Position numbers and translations under genes: made by a program. Shown in pieces: positions 54,427 to 63,859 of a DNA stretch of 64,000 bases. Source of the DNA: Halomontanus rarus (GTDB taxonomy: Archaea > Halobacteriota > Halobacteria > Halobacteriales > Natrialbaceae); NCBI RefSeq assembly GCF_017357405.1, contig NZ_CP071598.1, positions 434,001-498,000 of the forward strand, given 5' to 3'. How positions within the stretch are numbered: the stretch's first letter is position 1; each line of letters opens with the position of its first letter. The notes under the pieces were generated by a model, which worked only from the letters and a program-made list of their open reading frames with translations, was not told where the DNA came from and made no database searches.

Positions 54427-55473
54427 TCATTCCAGTTGCGACTCCTGTGGCTTCAGCACCGCCTTGATGTACTCGCTCTCGTCCATCTTGCGGAAACAGG
54501 ACTCCCACTCCTCGAGCGGCGCGACGTGACTGACGATCGGCTCGAGGTCGAGCTGGCCGGTCGAGAGCATGGAGATGACGTTCTCCCAGACGGGCCAGTT
54601 GTGCGAGAAGCTCCCCTCGATCGTCGCCGCCTTCTGGACGAGCGGGTCCATGCTGTACTCCATCGGCTCCGGTCCCCAGCCGACCTTCGTGATCGTGCCG
54701 TCGGGTCGGACCGCGTCCATCGCCACCTCCAGCGTCGCGGAGACGCCGGCCGAATCGACGACGGCGTCGACGCCGAGTCCGTCGCCGAGGTCCTCGACGT
54801 ACTCGACGGGATCGTCCGTCGTCGTGACGGCCGCCCCCATCTCCTTGGCGACCTCGAGTCGGCGCTCGTCCTCGGGAAGGCCGCTGACGATCACGCGCCC
54901 GCCGCTCAGGCTTGCCATGGCCGCACAGAGGATGCCGATCGGTCCGGGGCCGATGACGAGGACGTCGTCGCCGGGATTGACGTCGTTGTTGACGCAGACC
55001 GCGTTGTACGCGACGCTGCAGGGCTCGGTCAGCGCGGCGTACTCGAACGCGAGGTCGTCGGGGATGTCGTGCAGACAGCGCTCGGGCGCGGTCACGTAGT
55101 GGGCCATCGCCCCGTCGACACCGTACCCGAATCCCTTCCGGTCGGGGTCGAGATTGTACAGTCCCTGTCGGGACATGGGTGAGTCCTCGTCGATGACGGC
55201 GGCGGTTTCGGAGACGACCCGGTCGCCGACGTCGAACGAGGTGACGTCCTCGCCGAGTTCGGCGACGACCCCGCCGAACTCGTGGCCGAGGGTGCACGGG
55301 TACTCCACCGGCCAGCTGTGAGAGCCGTGCCACTGGTGGATGTCGCTGCCGCAGATTCCGACGGCCCGAACCTCGATCAGCACGTCCTCGGGGCCGGGCT
55401 CGGGGACGGGAACCTCCTCGAGGGAGACCGTCTCGGGCTCGGTGTTGACGAGGGCCGGCATCGAGTCGGTCAT
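54427..55473 (-). CDS. Zinc-dependent medium-chain alcohol/sugar dehydrogenase
   Basis: A 348-residue MDR-family enzyme. Catalytic zinc ligands are Cys in VGICGSDIHQW, the His-Glu of TLGHEFGGVV, and a later acidic residue; the NAD-binding motif is VLVIGPGPIGILCAAMA. The structural four-cysteine zinc loop usual in such dehydrogenases is not evident: residues about 90-120 carry only Asp and Met in its place. Sorbitol-, threonine- or galactitol-type substrates are possible. First gene of the dehydrogenase-isomerase-sulfatase unit. It starts at ATG 55473. Confidence 0.85.
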   Translation of the reverse strand: MTDSMPALVNTEPETVSLEEVPVPEPGPEDVLIEVRAVGICGSDIHQWHGSHSWPVEYPCTLGHEFGGVVAELGEDVTSFDVGDRVVSETAAVIDEDSPMSRQGLYNLDPDRKGFGYGVDGAMAHYVTAPERCLHDIPDDLAFEYAALTEPCSVAYNAVCVNNDVNPGDDVLVIGPGPIGILCAAMASLSGGRVIVSGLPEDERRLEVAKEMGAAVTTTDDPVEYVEDLGDGLGVDAVVDSAGVSATLEVAMDAVRPDGTITKVGWGPEPMEYSMDPLVQKAATIEGSFSHNWPVWENVISMLSTGQLDLEPIVSHVAPLEEWESCFRKMDESEYIKAVLKPQESQLE

Positions 55474-55642
55474 TCGTCGACCCGCTCCGTTTCCCCGCAA
55501 TCGTTCGCGACGCCTCGCGTCGTGCGGTCGTCGTCCGCTCCATCTACAGTCGATACTGGTCGTCGATTCGACGGGTGATTTCGCATCGGTATCACGTTGT
55601 GAAGGGTCGGGTATATATCTTGGTGCACCGGTTCGCCGAGTC

Positions 55643-56428
55643 TCATCGGAGCGCGTCCTCGACTGATGCTCCCTCGTAGACGATTTCCTCGAGCGCGTCG
55701 AGGATCCGCGTCGCGTCCTCGCGCTGCCAGATGTTGCGACCGACGGTGACCCCGCGGCCCCCGGCCTCGACGAACGTCTGGACGTCCCGCAGGAACGCCT
55801 CGTCGCTGACGGTTGCGCCGCCGCTCATGAGCACGGGCATTCGCCCGGCGACGTCGACGGCCCACTCCACGTCCGCGAGCGTTCCGGGGTGTTTGATCTT
55901 GGCCAGGTCGGCGCCCAGTTCCAGGGCGGCCCGCGCGGCGTAGGCGACGGTGTCCGGCGCGTCGTGATCGTTGACCCCCTGTCCGCGCGGGTACGACCAG
56001 AGGACGACGGGGAGATCGGCGTCGCGAGCCGACTCCTGAACGTCGCGGAACTCGGCCATCATGTCCGCCTCCCGGTTGGAGCCGAAGTAAATCGTGTACC
56101 CGAGCGCGTCCGCGCCGAGTTCGGCGGCGTACTCGACCGTCCAGTTCTGGGGCGCGTACCGGTCGCCGGTCACCATGTTCGTCTTTCCGTTGAGCTTCGC
56201 GACGAGGTTCACGTCCTCGGAGTACGACGGGTAGTAGGTCTCGGCGAGCCCCTTCTGGACGCCGAGTCCGGTCACGGCGTCGTGGGTCGCCAGCTCGAAG
56301 ACGGTCGCCGGATCGGCCCGTTCCGGGATCGATTCGAACACGCTCGGCCCGCGCTCTAGGCCGTGGTCCATCGCGATGACGATCGACTTTCCGTCTCGAC
56401 AGAGCAGAGTGTCGGCTACTGATTGCAT
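55643..56428 (-). CDS. Class I aldolase of the FbaB/DhnA/LsrF family
   Basis: A 261-residue Schiff-base aldolase: SIVIAMDHGLERGPS (substrate phosphate), NGKTNMVTGDRYAPQNW, YTIYFGSNREADMMAEF, the Lys in GADLAKIKHPGT (likely Schiff-base Lys), and VLMSGGATVSDEAFL and GVTVGRNIWQ (phosphate site). It cleaves a ketose phosphate into triose-like products. The PfkB-type kinase is divergently transcribed 139 bases away, and the dehydrogenase, isomerase and sulfatase genes follow on the same strand, so the group makes sense as one pathway. A CTTATCA box on the minus strand at about 56459-56465 may be the promoter. Confidence 0.85.
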   Translation of the reverse strand: MQSVADTLLCRDGKSIVIAMDHGLERGPSVFESIPERADPATVFELATHDAVTGLGVQKGLAETYYPSYSEDVNLVAKLNGKTNMVTGDRYAPQNWTVEYAAELGADALGYTIYFGSNREADMMAEFRDVQESARDADLPVVLWSYPRGQGVNDHDAPDTVAYAARAALELGADLAKIKHPGTLADVEWAVDVAGRMPVLMSGGATVSDEAFLRDVQTFVEAGGRGVTVGRNIWQREDATRILDALEEIVYEGASVEDALR

Positions 56429-56566
56429 GAACTCACCCGGGAGTTCGAGCGACTGTCTCTTATCAGTTTGGGATCCGTTCGTGAGCCCCGGCGGGTGGGT
56501 CGTCACACGAAAACGATTATCACGGTCCGCGGTCCACGTCAACGGGAGTACGGAGTACCACGACAC

Positions 56567-57727
56567 ATGACACTCGACCACGAAACGCGGATGCACATCG
56601 AGCGGTGTCGGTCGTCGCTCCCGTCGTCGGCGTCCCGAGCGCCGGTCGTCTTCGGGTTCGACGGCGTCGTCGACCGGGTTCGAACGGTCGTCGCCGAACG
56701 AACCGGACCGGAGCAGTTCGAACGGATGACGAGCCTCGAGGAGTTCGGCTCTCGAATCACCGACTCCGCCGCGCTCGACGCGTCGTGTAGCATCGAGTGG
56801 TTCGAGCGCGGAACCCGACCCGGTGGACACGTCTCGCACCTCGGGCGGGCGTTCGAGCGACTCGGGGCGACGCCCACGCTCGTCGGAACGTTCGGCGAGC
56901 CGCCGGTCGAGGCGTTCCGCGAGGAGTACGATCGCGCCCGGCTCGTCTCGATCGGCGAGCCCTCGACGACCGACGCGATCGAGTTCGACGACGGAAAGGT
57001 GATGCTGAGCGACAGCGGACGGTTATCGACGCTCGACTGGGAGACGCTGTGCGAGGCGGTCGGGTTCGAAGACCTCGTTGAGCACGTCGACGGATCGACG
57101 GCGATGGGGACGGGCTACTGGTCGACGATTCCCCGATTGCCGACGATCTGGCGCGGTCTCGCGGACGATCTCTGGCCGGTACTTTCGGACCCACCGAGGG
57201 CCGTTCTGGTCGACCCCGGCGACGTGCGCAGGCTCGGTGACGACCGGCGAAGCGGGCTGGACGAACTGTCCGCGCTCGACCGCGCCGTCCCCGTTACCGT
57301 GAGCGCGAACCGACCGGAGTGCGACGAACTGGCCGCGATGTGCGGAATCGCCGATCCGCCGACGTCGCTGTCGTCGCTCGCGGGGGAGCTTCGCGAACGC
57401 CTCGGCGTATCGCGGTTCGTCGGCCACTCCGTCTCGACGGCGACCGTCGCCACCGCGGACGGGACCGCGTCGGTTTCGGTTCCGCGCTGTCCGGATCCGG
57501 TCCTGACGACCAGCGCCGGCGATCACTTCAACGCCGGGCTGTTGCTCGCCCACCGCTGCGACGTTCGCGGCGGAGCTGCGCTCGTCGTCGCGAACGCGCT
57601 CGCGGGGTGGTTCGTCCGGACCGGGCGTCCGCCGACGTACGACGAACTGCAAGAGTTCGTCGACGAGTACGACGAACAGTTCGAGGGAGAATCGGGATCG
57701 GAATCGATCGATTCGTTGGACGGGTGA
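56567..57727 (+). CDS. PfkB-like carbohydrate kinase
   Basis: A 386-residue ribokinase-superfamily kinase. N-terminal VVFGFDGVVDRVRTVV resembles the GFDGFVD motif of a less-studied kinase branch; the substrate lid contains GHVSHLGRAFERLGATP; the catalytic motif is TTSAGDHFNAGLLLA, in which Asp is the base and the usual GAGD becomes SAGD. It would phosphorylate a ketose before cleavage by the divergent aldolase. ATG 56567 is favoured because the upstream in-frame region overlaps the divergent promoter. Confidence 0.8.
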   Translation: MTLDHETRMHIERCRSSLPSSASRAPVVFGFDGVVDRVRTVVAERTGPEQFERMTSLEEFGSRITDSAALDASCSIEWFERGTRPGGHVSHLGRAFERLGATPTLVGTFGEPPVEAFREEYDRARLVSIGEPSTTDAIEFDDGKVMLSDSGRLSTLDWETLCEAVGFEDLVEHVDGSTAMGTGYWSTIPRLPTIWRGLADDLWPVLSDPPRAVLVDPGDVRRLGDDRRSGLDELSALDRAVPVTVSANRPECDELAAMCGIADPPTSLSSLAGELRERLGVSRFVGHSVSTATVATADGTASVSVPRCPDPVLTTSAGDHFNAGLLLAHRCDVRGGAALVVANALAGWFVRTGRPPTYDELQEFVDEYDEQFEGESGSESIDSLDG

Positions 57728-57769
57728 GACCGGGTTCGCAGACGACGATACGTGACGGTACCGGATCGA

Positions 57770-58513
57770 TTAGCCACCTGCGCGCTCGACCATGTCCAGA
57801 AGCGTTCGACCACCCACCTCGAGCGAATCGGCCGCTGAATCCGGATGGTCGTGTTCGTAGACCACCCACTCGCAGCCGGCGTTCCGGGCCGCCTGCACGG
57901 ACTCGAACACGTCCACGTCGCCGTCGCCGAGTTCGACGGACGTGTGCGTGTCGTGGTTCATGTCTCTCACGTGCACCATCGGACACCGACCCTCGAGTCG
58001 CTCGAGGATCGCGAGCGGATCGATTCCTTCGGAACTGGCCCAGCCGATATCGAGTTCGTAACCGACGTGCCGGTTCGTCTCCTCGATCAGCCGGTCGAAC
58101 GCCGTCTCCTCGCCGAAATCGGTGAACTCGTTACCGTGATTGTGATAGAGTAACCGGAGTCCGTGGTCCGCGAGTCGCTCGCCGCGGTTGGAGAGGTAGG
58201 TCGCGGTCTCGCGGACGGCCGCCTCGGATTCGAAGTGGCGGTCGTTCAGGTAGGGGATCACGACCGTATCGCAGTCGAGCGTCTCGGACGCGGCGACGAC
58301 GCTCCCGAGTTCCGACTCGAGCGTGTCGGATCTGACGTGCATTCCCGCGATCGATACGTCGCTCGACTCTATCGCCTCCCTTGCGGCTTTCGGATTGTCC
58401 GGAATCGTCGCCAGTTCGATGCCGTCGAACGCCGTCCCGTCGACGGCGTCGATGAGCTGGGGCAGCGGCATGTTACGATCCTGAATCGTAAAGAGTTGAA
58501 TTGCAGTTTTCAT
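57770..58513 (-). CDS. Sugar phosphate isomerase/epimerase
   Basis: A 247-residue xylose-isomerase-like protein: MKTAIQLFTIQDRNMPLPQL at the start, RLLYHNHGNEFTDFGEE (metal region), VGYELDIGWASSEGIDP (Asp), MVHVRDMNHDTHTSVELGD (His) and WVVYEHDHPDSAADSLEVG (Glu). This subgroup is common in inositol and keto-sugar pathways. It converges with the PfkB kinase gene. Palindromic site copy 5 lies 430 bases upstream. A deleted copy of the same type is at 35621. Confidence 0.85.
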   Translation of the reverse strand: MKTAIQLFTIQDRNMPLPQLIDAVDGTAFDGIELATIPDNPKAAREAIESSDVSIAGMHVRSDTLESELGSVVAASETLDCDTVVIPYLNDRHFESEAAVRETATYLSNRGERLADHGLRLLYHNHGNEFTDFGEETAFDRLIEETNRHVGYELDIGWASSEGIDPLAILERLEGRCPMVHVRDMNHDTHTSVELGDGDVDVFESVQAARNAGCEWVVYEHDHPDSAADSLEVGGRTLLDMVERAGG

Positions 58514-59521
58514 GGTGAAAGCAACTTACGCGACGTATACCGGGTTCTCGAAAACGACGCGACGACTCCGCGGACGGCTGCCGTTCTCGGTCGTCTCGTC
58601 GTGTGGCTCCGTCGTGTCGAACTGGTCGGTGACGACACGAACGGATCTCCTGTGCGTCGTCATACACTCGATACCTCTTCGAGTACTCACTTGTGTGTTG
58701 TGGTAGGTTTTCGAAGACGCAAAGTAGCCGGAATCGCCGTTCTCACCAGTCGAACTTGAAGCGATCGTCCTCGAGTTCAGCTTTTAGACGAAATACGCTC
58801 GTTTCTCCGCGCTGCGGCCCGCGAGACCGAACCTCAGCCCGACCGGCCCCCACGACATCTCGTTCATCTCAGCCGAACGTCTTTTCGACGTCCGCTATCG
58901 ATTCCGTTGTATTAATGCGATACCTGTCGTGTAGAACGAAGTATTACGGACGTACGCTTGTAATGTATGCCGCGAGTGTGTCTGAGGGGAGAGCTCTCCT
59001 CGGAGAGACGAATCCGTCTCACGAGCGAGAAATTACGTCACGACTGTTCTATCACCGTCGAGCACGCCGGTCAGTGTCGTACCGTCGGGACGGCGCGTTC
59101 GTGGGACTCGAACGGGCAGCATCCGTATCGAGACAGGTCTTCCACCAAAATCGGACCACGGACGTCAGAGTATCGACCGTTCGGCAGTTCGGTTCAACGG
59201 GATGCGTTCGGCCTGGATGAACGACACTTGCGAATTAGTACCATGGACCGGCGCTGAGCGTCACTCGAAACCGGACAAACACGCGGTAGCTCACGCGACG
59301 GCATCGGATATCGGATCGTCGGTTAGCCACAGTTCGCTCCTACGGAGGCGCAAGACGACTCGGTTTCGGTCGTCTTCCCGGGGACGGTTCCTTCCCTTAC
59401 GGCGCGTTTTGTCGTCGGCGTCTGGAAGACCGGAACGTCGGGCGAGAGACGAAGAATACTCCGTCGAAGCGTCCACGAGATCGATCGTCAACAGCTTCGG
59501 CGGTTCGGGGCCGACCGGCGG
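58514..59521. other. Long intergenic stretch without a gene
   Basis: About 1 kb between the isomerase promoter side and the end of the GH97 gene. It holds a TATA-like GTATTAATG at 58909-58917 and the palindromic site at 58943-58964. No coding pattern stands out on either strand. Confidence 0.4.
58943..58964. promoter_or_regulatory. Palindromic operator-like site, copy 5
   Basis: ATTACGGACGT and ACGCTTGTAAT: the outer six bases of each arm fit the shared pattern with two mismatches in total. It starts about 25 bases after GTATTAATG, again placing it over an expected transcription start. Confidence 0.55.
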
Positions 59522-61318
59522 TTATCGTGGATCGTCACGCGGCGTCACTCGAGCAGCGAAGCCGCCGTGTTGCGGCATGGGCACCGAGACCGTCTCGGAG
59601 CTGTCGACGATCGACTCGAGTCGGCGCAGCTCCTCCCCGGAGTCGTCGTCTGCGAGGAGTTCGAGATCGTACTCGCGGCCGCCCTCGAGGAACGAGAGCG
59701 GCGCGTCGACGGTTCGCGCACCGCCGGCGGTGATCGAACCGAGGAACCACTCCGGGCCCCTTCGGCGCGCGATGGTCGCCTCGCTGGCCGGACGCCCGCC
59801 GACGAACGTCGTCTCCTCCCACACGGCGGGGACGGCCTCGAGGAACGCTTCCGCGAGGGGGCGGGACGCGTACTCGTCGACGCCGTCGGCGAAGTGCTGG
59901 AGTCCGGACTCGTAGACCACGCTCAGCGCGAGTTCGTGGCCGACGGTCGTTTGTCGAGTCTCGGCGGAGAAGGTGACCGGCGTGTAGTCCATCGGGCCGA
60001 GGACGTTCCGCGTGAACGGGAGGATCGCGTTGTGCGACGGCGGGTACGTGTTCGGGACGGGGTGGTAGTTCTCCGCGCCGTTGACGCCCTCGTAGGTGAG
60101 CAGATGGGGCCACCGCCGTCGGAGCCCCTTCGGCGTGATCGAGCCGTGGACGTTCAACATGAGACCGTGCGCCGCGGTCGCCTCGGCGAGGTCGTCGTAG
60201 AACTGCATCATCTCCTGAGTATCGGAGTTCATGTAGTCGACTTTGATCCCGGCGACGCCCCACGACGTCCACTCCGAGAGGCGGGCCTCGCGCTTGGCCG
60301 CCGTGTCCACGTCCGACCACCTCGCCCAGAGGAAGATACCGACGTCGCGCTCCGCCGCGTAGGAGACGAGGTCGGGCATCCACTCGGCCTCCCAGCCGGC
60401 GTCGACGAGGACGTACTCCCAGCCGCGCTCGCTCGCGTAGTCGACGTAGCGCTTCTGGACGTCGTACTCCGAGGGACTCCCGCCGTCGGACCACCACGAC
60501 CACGCGACGCGACCCGGTTCGATCCACGACTCGTCCTCGAGCCGCGACGGATCGGTTCCGTCGGCCTCCTCCGCGAGATCCGCGACGAGATCGGACTCCG
60601 TCACGGTCGCGAGGTCGCCGACGATCGCGACGCGCCACGGTGTCGTGAGCGGGCGTCGGGCGCTGACGTCCTGTTCGGCGGGTTCCATCCGGCGTCTCGG
60701 CGAGTCGGGAAACCGGAGGTCGAACGACGAGGACCCCTCCTCGACCGCGAACCTGGCGGCCGCGTACCGGCCGTCGACTCCCGACTCGGTGAGCGAGACC
60801 CACGCTCCGTCGACCTCGAACAGCGCCGGAAAGCCGTACTGGCCGCTTGCATCGGCGGCCGTCGTCTCCCGCCAGATCCCCTCGTGTTTCTTCTCGAACG
60901 GCATCAGCCACGCCGCCGCGTCGCTCGGCACCCGGAAGGCGCTTCGTTCTCCCGTGACGACGACCGGACCGTCACCCGGCAATCGATAGCGGTAGGCGAC
61001 GCCGTCGGTCGCGATTCGGACGTCCAGTTCGAGCCGTCGGCCGTCCTCCCCGGAGAGCACTACCGCGGTCTCGTTCGCCACGTGCCGGTGCTCGAGGCGC
61101 TTTCCTGCAGGGGTACGGTACGTGGAGTCGATCGCCCGCTCGGCGTATTCGGTGATCGTCAGTCCCTCCGCGTACGACTCCGAGAGCGTCTCGATCCCGA
61201 TCGGAGACGGCTCGAGCAGCGTCGTTTCGCCGTGACAGACCCGCAGCGTCGGCGCCTCGCTTGGACCGTTCTCGGAGAGCTCCGCCGAAATCGTCCGGTT
61301 CGGACCCGTTAGAATCAT
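59522..61318 (-). CDS. Glycoside hydrolase family 97 (alpha-galactosidase/alpha-glucosidase)
   Basis: A 598-residue GH97 enzyme. N-terminal beta-sandwich at about residues 1-250, TIM barrel at about 255-500 (GRVAWSWWSDGGSPSEYDVQ; VLVDAGWEAEWMPDLVSYA; GVAGIKVDYMNSDTQEMM), and C-terminal beta domain (VGGRPASEATIARRRGPEW). The Asp in KVDYM fits the retaining branch with an Asp nucleophile, which in the literature includes alpha-galactosidases; the inverting branch uses Glu instead. No signal peptide is seen. ATG 61318 is preferred to 61456, whose extra Arg-rich tail looks non-coding. Confidence 0.88.
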   Translation of the reverse strand: MILTGPNRTISAELSENGPSEAPTLRVCHGETTLLEPSPIGIETLSESYAEGLTITEYAERAIDSTYRTPAGKRLEHRHVANETAVVLSGEDGRRLELDVRIATDGVAYRYRLPGDGPVVVTGERSAFRVPSDAAAWLMPFEKKHEGIWRETTAADASGQYGFPALFEVDGAWVSLTESGVDGRYAAARFAVEEGSSSFDLRFPDSPRRRMEPAEQDVSARRPLTTPWRVAIVGDLATVTESDLVADLAEEADGTDPSRLEDESWIEPGRVAWSWWSDGGSPSEYDVQKRYVDYASERGWEYVLVDAGWEAEWMPDLVSYAAERDVGIFLWARWSDVDTAAKREARLSEWTSWGVAGIKVDYMNSDTQEMMQFYDDLAEATAAHGLMLNVHGSITPKGLRRRWPHLLTYEGVNGAENYHPVPNTYPPSHNAILPFTRNVLGPMDYTPVTFSAETRQTTVGHELALSVVYESGLQHFADGVDEYASRPLAEAFLEAVPAVWEETTFVGGRPASEATIARRRGPEWFLGSITAGGARTVDAPLSFLEGGREYDLELLADDDSGEELRRLESIVDSSETVSVPMPQHGGFAARVTPRDDPR

Positions 61319-61609
61319 CGGTCCGAGCGGAGCGTATCGTCCGCCGGCCGTCGGGTCGAGACGGAGGCGAAGGTACTGTGGCGGTCGACGGCGACGCCGC
61401 TGGACGGGTGGACCGGAGTCCGTGCGGTACTGTGTAGCATTGCGTACGCGGTCCACTTGATCGACCCGCTACAAAAATGACCCGATCGGAGAGAAGAAGC
61501 GCTCGAGCGGCCGACAGACGTCATTTTGACGAGAGCGATTCGAGCGGTTTCGCGGTCTCACCCGGCGATCCGCCCCGCTCCCGGCTGTCTCGACTCGGGC
61601 GGCGTCGAC

Positions 61610-61665
61610 GAACTCGTCGTACGCGGTTTCGATTGCCTCGCGATCGACCGTTCCCGCATGAACCT
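61610..61665 (-). pseudogene. Short C-terminal relic similar to that at 51.8 kb
   Basis: Minus strand VHAGTVDREAIETAYDEF, with the frame then drifting into a nonconserved tail. It resembles the relic near 51778-51860 (NRDAIESAYERF). Parent gene unknown. Confidence 0.3.
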
Positions 61666-61715
61666 ACACCGTCCGACCGTCACGAGACGGGCTCGTCCCT
61701 CCGGAGCGTCACCAC

Positions 61716-62060
61716 GGTTTCCACGGCGACTTCACGCTCCTCCGCGAGGACCACCCGCGGCTCTTCAGCTACCTCCGAACGGACGAAGACGAGCGACTGC
61801 TGGTGGTTCTCAACTTCTCCGACGACGACGAGGGAACGACGTTCGAACCGCCCACCTCGCTGGAGGGAGAACCGGCCGAGGTGCTCGTCGGCAACTACGA
61901 CCGATCGGTCGGTGGACGCGTCGAGGAAACCGAGGTCGAAGGCGAAGACGAAGATGGAGAGGAAGGAGAGGACGAGGACCGCGCCCCGAACGACACCGAA
62001 GACGAACTCGAGGCGATCGAACTCCGCCCTTACGAGGCCCGCGTCTATCGCCTCGAATGA
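61716..62060 (+). pseudogene. C-terminal fragment of a GH13 alpha-glucosidase
   Basis: HGDFTLLREDHPRLFSYLRT, then ERLLVVLNFSDDDEGTTFEP, an acidic low-complexity insertion (EVEGEDEDGEEGEDED) and the ending LRPYEARVYRLE with stop at 62060. This is the C-terminal beta domain of oligo-1,6-glucosidase-type GH13 enzymes. The catalytic barrel is absent. Confidence 0.65.
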
Positions 62061-62135
62061 CTCCCCGTCGTACCGTCACGCGCACCGGCGTCGAAATCAT
62101 TTTCACGCGACCGACCGAACGCACCGTAGACGAGT

Positions 62136-62798
62136 ATGACAGCGAAGATTTGCTTCTTTCACACGGTGGCCGGTCTGTCCGAGCGATTCGACGAACTCGC
62201 GGCGGAGTACGTTCCCGAGTCGGACCACTTTCACATCGTCGACGAGAGCGTCCTCGACGAACAGATCGAGGTCGGCGAACTGACCCCGTCGATCACCAAC
62301 CGCATCTGCACGCAGCTCTCGCTGGCGGAACGCGCGGGTGCCGATATCGTCCTCGACACCTGCTCGAGCACGTCGCCGGCCGTCGACGTCGCGAGACGGC
62401 TGGTGGATATTCCGATCGTCAAGATCGACGATCCGATGACCGAACGGGCCGTGGAACTCGGCGACGACATCCACGTCCTCGCGACCGCGGCCTCGACCGT
62501 CGAGCCGAGCACGGAACTGATCGCCCGAAAAGCCGAGCAGAGCGATCTGGAGCGGTCGATCGAATCGACGCTGATCGACGACGCCCTCGAGGCGCGGAAA
62601 CGCGGGGATATCGAGCGTCACGACGAACTCGTGACCGAGGCCGCCCTCGAGGCGGGCGAGCGCGCCGACGTGCTCGTCCTCGCACAGGCGTCGATGAGCC
62701 ACCTCGAGCCCGAGCTGACGGAACAGGCCCCCGTGCCGGTCCTGTCGAGTCCGCACCTCGCGATGGAGCGACTCGCCGAAACCGTCGCCGAGCTGTAG
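62136..62798 (+). CDS. Aspartate/glutamate racemase-superfamily protein
   Basis: A 220-residue protein of the Asp/Glu/hydantoin racemase fold. The first catalytic Cys is in ADIVLDTCSSTSPAVDVAR; the second position usually occupied by Cys reads VLVLAQASMSHLEPEL, without a Cys. An enzyme with only one of the two catalytic thiols may not racemise amino acids and could act as a decarboxylase- or isomerase-type relative (as in arylmalonate decarboxylase and some sugar-locus homologues). It stands downstream of a GH13 relic and converges with the PIG-L gene. Confidence 0.75.
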   Translation: MTAKICFFHTVAGLSERFDELAAEYVPESDHFHIVDESVLDEQIEVGELTPSITNRICTQLSLAERAGADIVLDTCSSTSPAVDVARRLVDIPIVKIDDPMTERAVELGDDIHVLATAASTVEPSTELIARKAEQSDLERSIESTLIDDALEARKRGDIERHDELVTEAALEAGERADVLVLAQASMSHLEPELTEQAPVPVLSSPHLAMERLAETVAEL

Positions 62799-63028
62799 GC
62801 CGACGATCGCTCGAGGCGAACCCTCGGTCAGGAGTTCCACGGGACTTCGCAGCGATACTGCGAACGGGAACCATGCGCATCCCGTACATCGGCCGTAACA
62901 CGCCAGTGCGGCGACGTCCCGTGAGACGACTGTCGGCGTCGGCTCGACCGCGGTCACGAGGCCGACCGAGTAGAACGACGGGCGAAACGAGCTGCCGTCG
63001 TTCGACGGAGCACGATCGGGGAGCGCGA

Positions 63029-63859
63029 TCAGAAGAAGAACAACTCGTTCCGCCGCTCGTCGGTCAACGGCGCGCCGTACTCCGAGATCTCGACGGCTTC
63101 GGCGTGGGTGACTTCCGCACCGTGCTCCGCGCCGTATCGCGCCTTCAGTTCCTCGCGGAAGCGATCGGCGACGTTCATTTCGGTGTTCGCCGACAGATGG
63201 CCTAACCCGTCGTCGGCGAGCCACTCGCGCCGCGCGTCGTCGTCCTCGGGTACCGACTCGAGTTCGTCGAACGTGTAGGGGAGCCACTCGTACATCTGCG
63301 ACTCGTGGCAGTGAAGCGCGTCGATCTTGCGCTCCTCGACGTCCGTCACGTCGAGAACGACGTCGGGTTCGAACGGTGCCGGTTTCCGAAAGTGGTCGGC
63401 GACGTAGCCGATCACGGGGTTTTCCTCGAGTGGCGGCGTGTCGCGACAGACGTTCGGAACGATCAGTACGTAGGCGGCGTCCTGTAGCAACTGCGCACAG
63501 TAGCGGTGATCGGGATGATAGTCGTTGGGGCGAGGCCCGAGTACGAGGTCGGGACCGACGGTGCGGATATACCGAATGAATCGTCGACGGTTCTCCTTCG
63601 TCGGCTCGAGCCACCCGTCCTCGATGTCGAACACGTCGTACTCGATTCCCAGCGTCTCGGCGACGTCCTCCGTCTCGCGCTTCCTGCGAGCAGCGAGTTC
63701 CTTCCGCCCCATTTCGTGGTGGCCCGCGCTACCGTCCGTCGCCGAGAGGAAGGTCACGTCGTGGCCCGCCTCGACGTACGTGGCGGCGATTCCGCCCGCT
63801 TTGATCGAACAGTCGTCCGGATGCGGGCCGATAACTAGTAGTTGGAGTGTATCGCTCAT
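63029..63859 (-). CDS. PIG-L/LmbE family N-deacetylase
   Basis: A 276-residue zinc deacetylase fold: VIGPHPDDCSIKAGG (zinc HPDD motif), SAGHHEMGRKELAARR, LVLGPRPNDYHPDHRYCAQL (second zinc His and catalytic region). The family removes N-acetyl groups from amino sugars or related compounds. No signal peptide; it presumably acts on an imported or intracellular sugar derivative. The last 140 bases of the window beyond it show no gene. Confidence 0.85.
   Translation of the reverse strand: MSDTLQLLVIGPHPDDCSIKAGGIAATYVEAGHDVTFLSATDGSAGHHEMGRKELAARRKRETEDVAETLGIEYDVFDIEDGWLEPTKENRRRFIRYIRTVGPDLVLGPRPNDYHPDHRYCAQLLQDAAYVLIVPNVCRDTPPLEENPVIGYVADHFRKPAPFEPDVVLDVTDVEERKIDALHCHESQMYEWLPYTFDELESVPEDDDARREWLADDGLGHLSANTEMNVADRFREELKARYGAEHGAEVTHAEAVEISEYGAPLTDERRNELFFF

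Noticed and set aside
58967..59915. Several overlapping plus-strand frames in the 58.5-59.5 kb gap
   Set aside because: Basic, Ser/Arg-rich, mutually overlapping and without motifs or suitable promoters; treated as non-coding.
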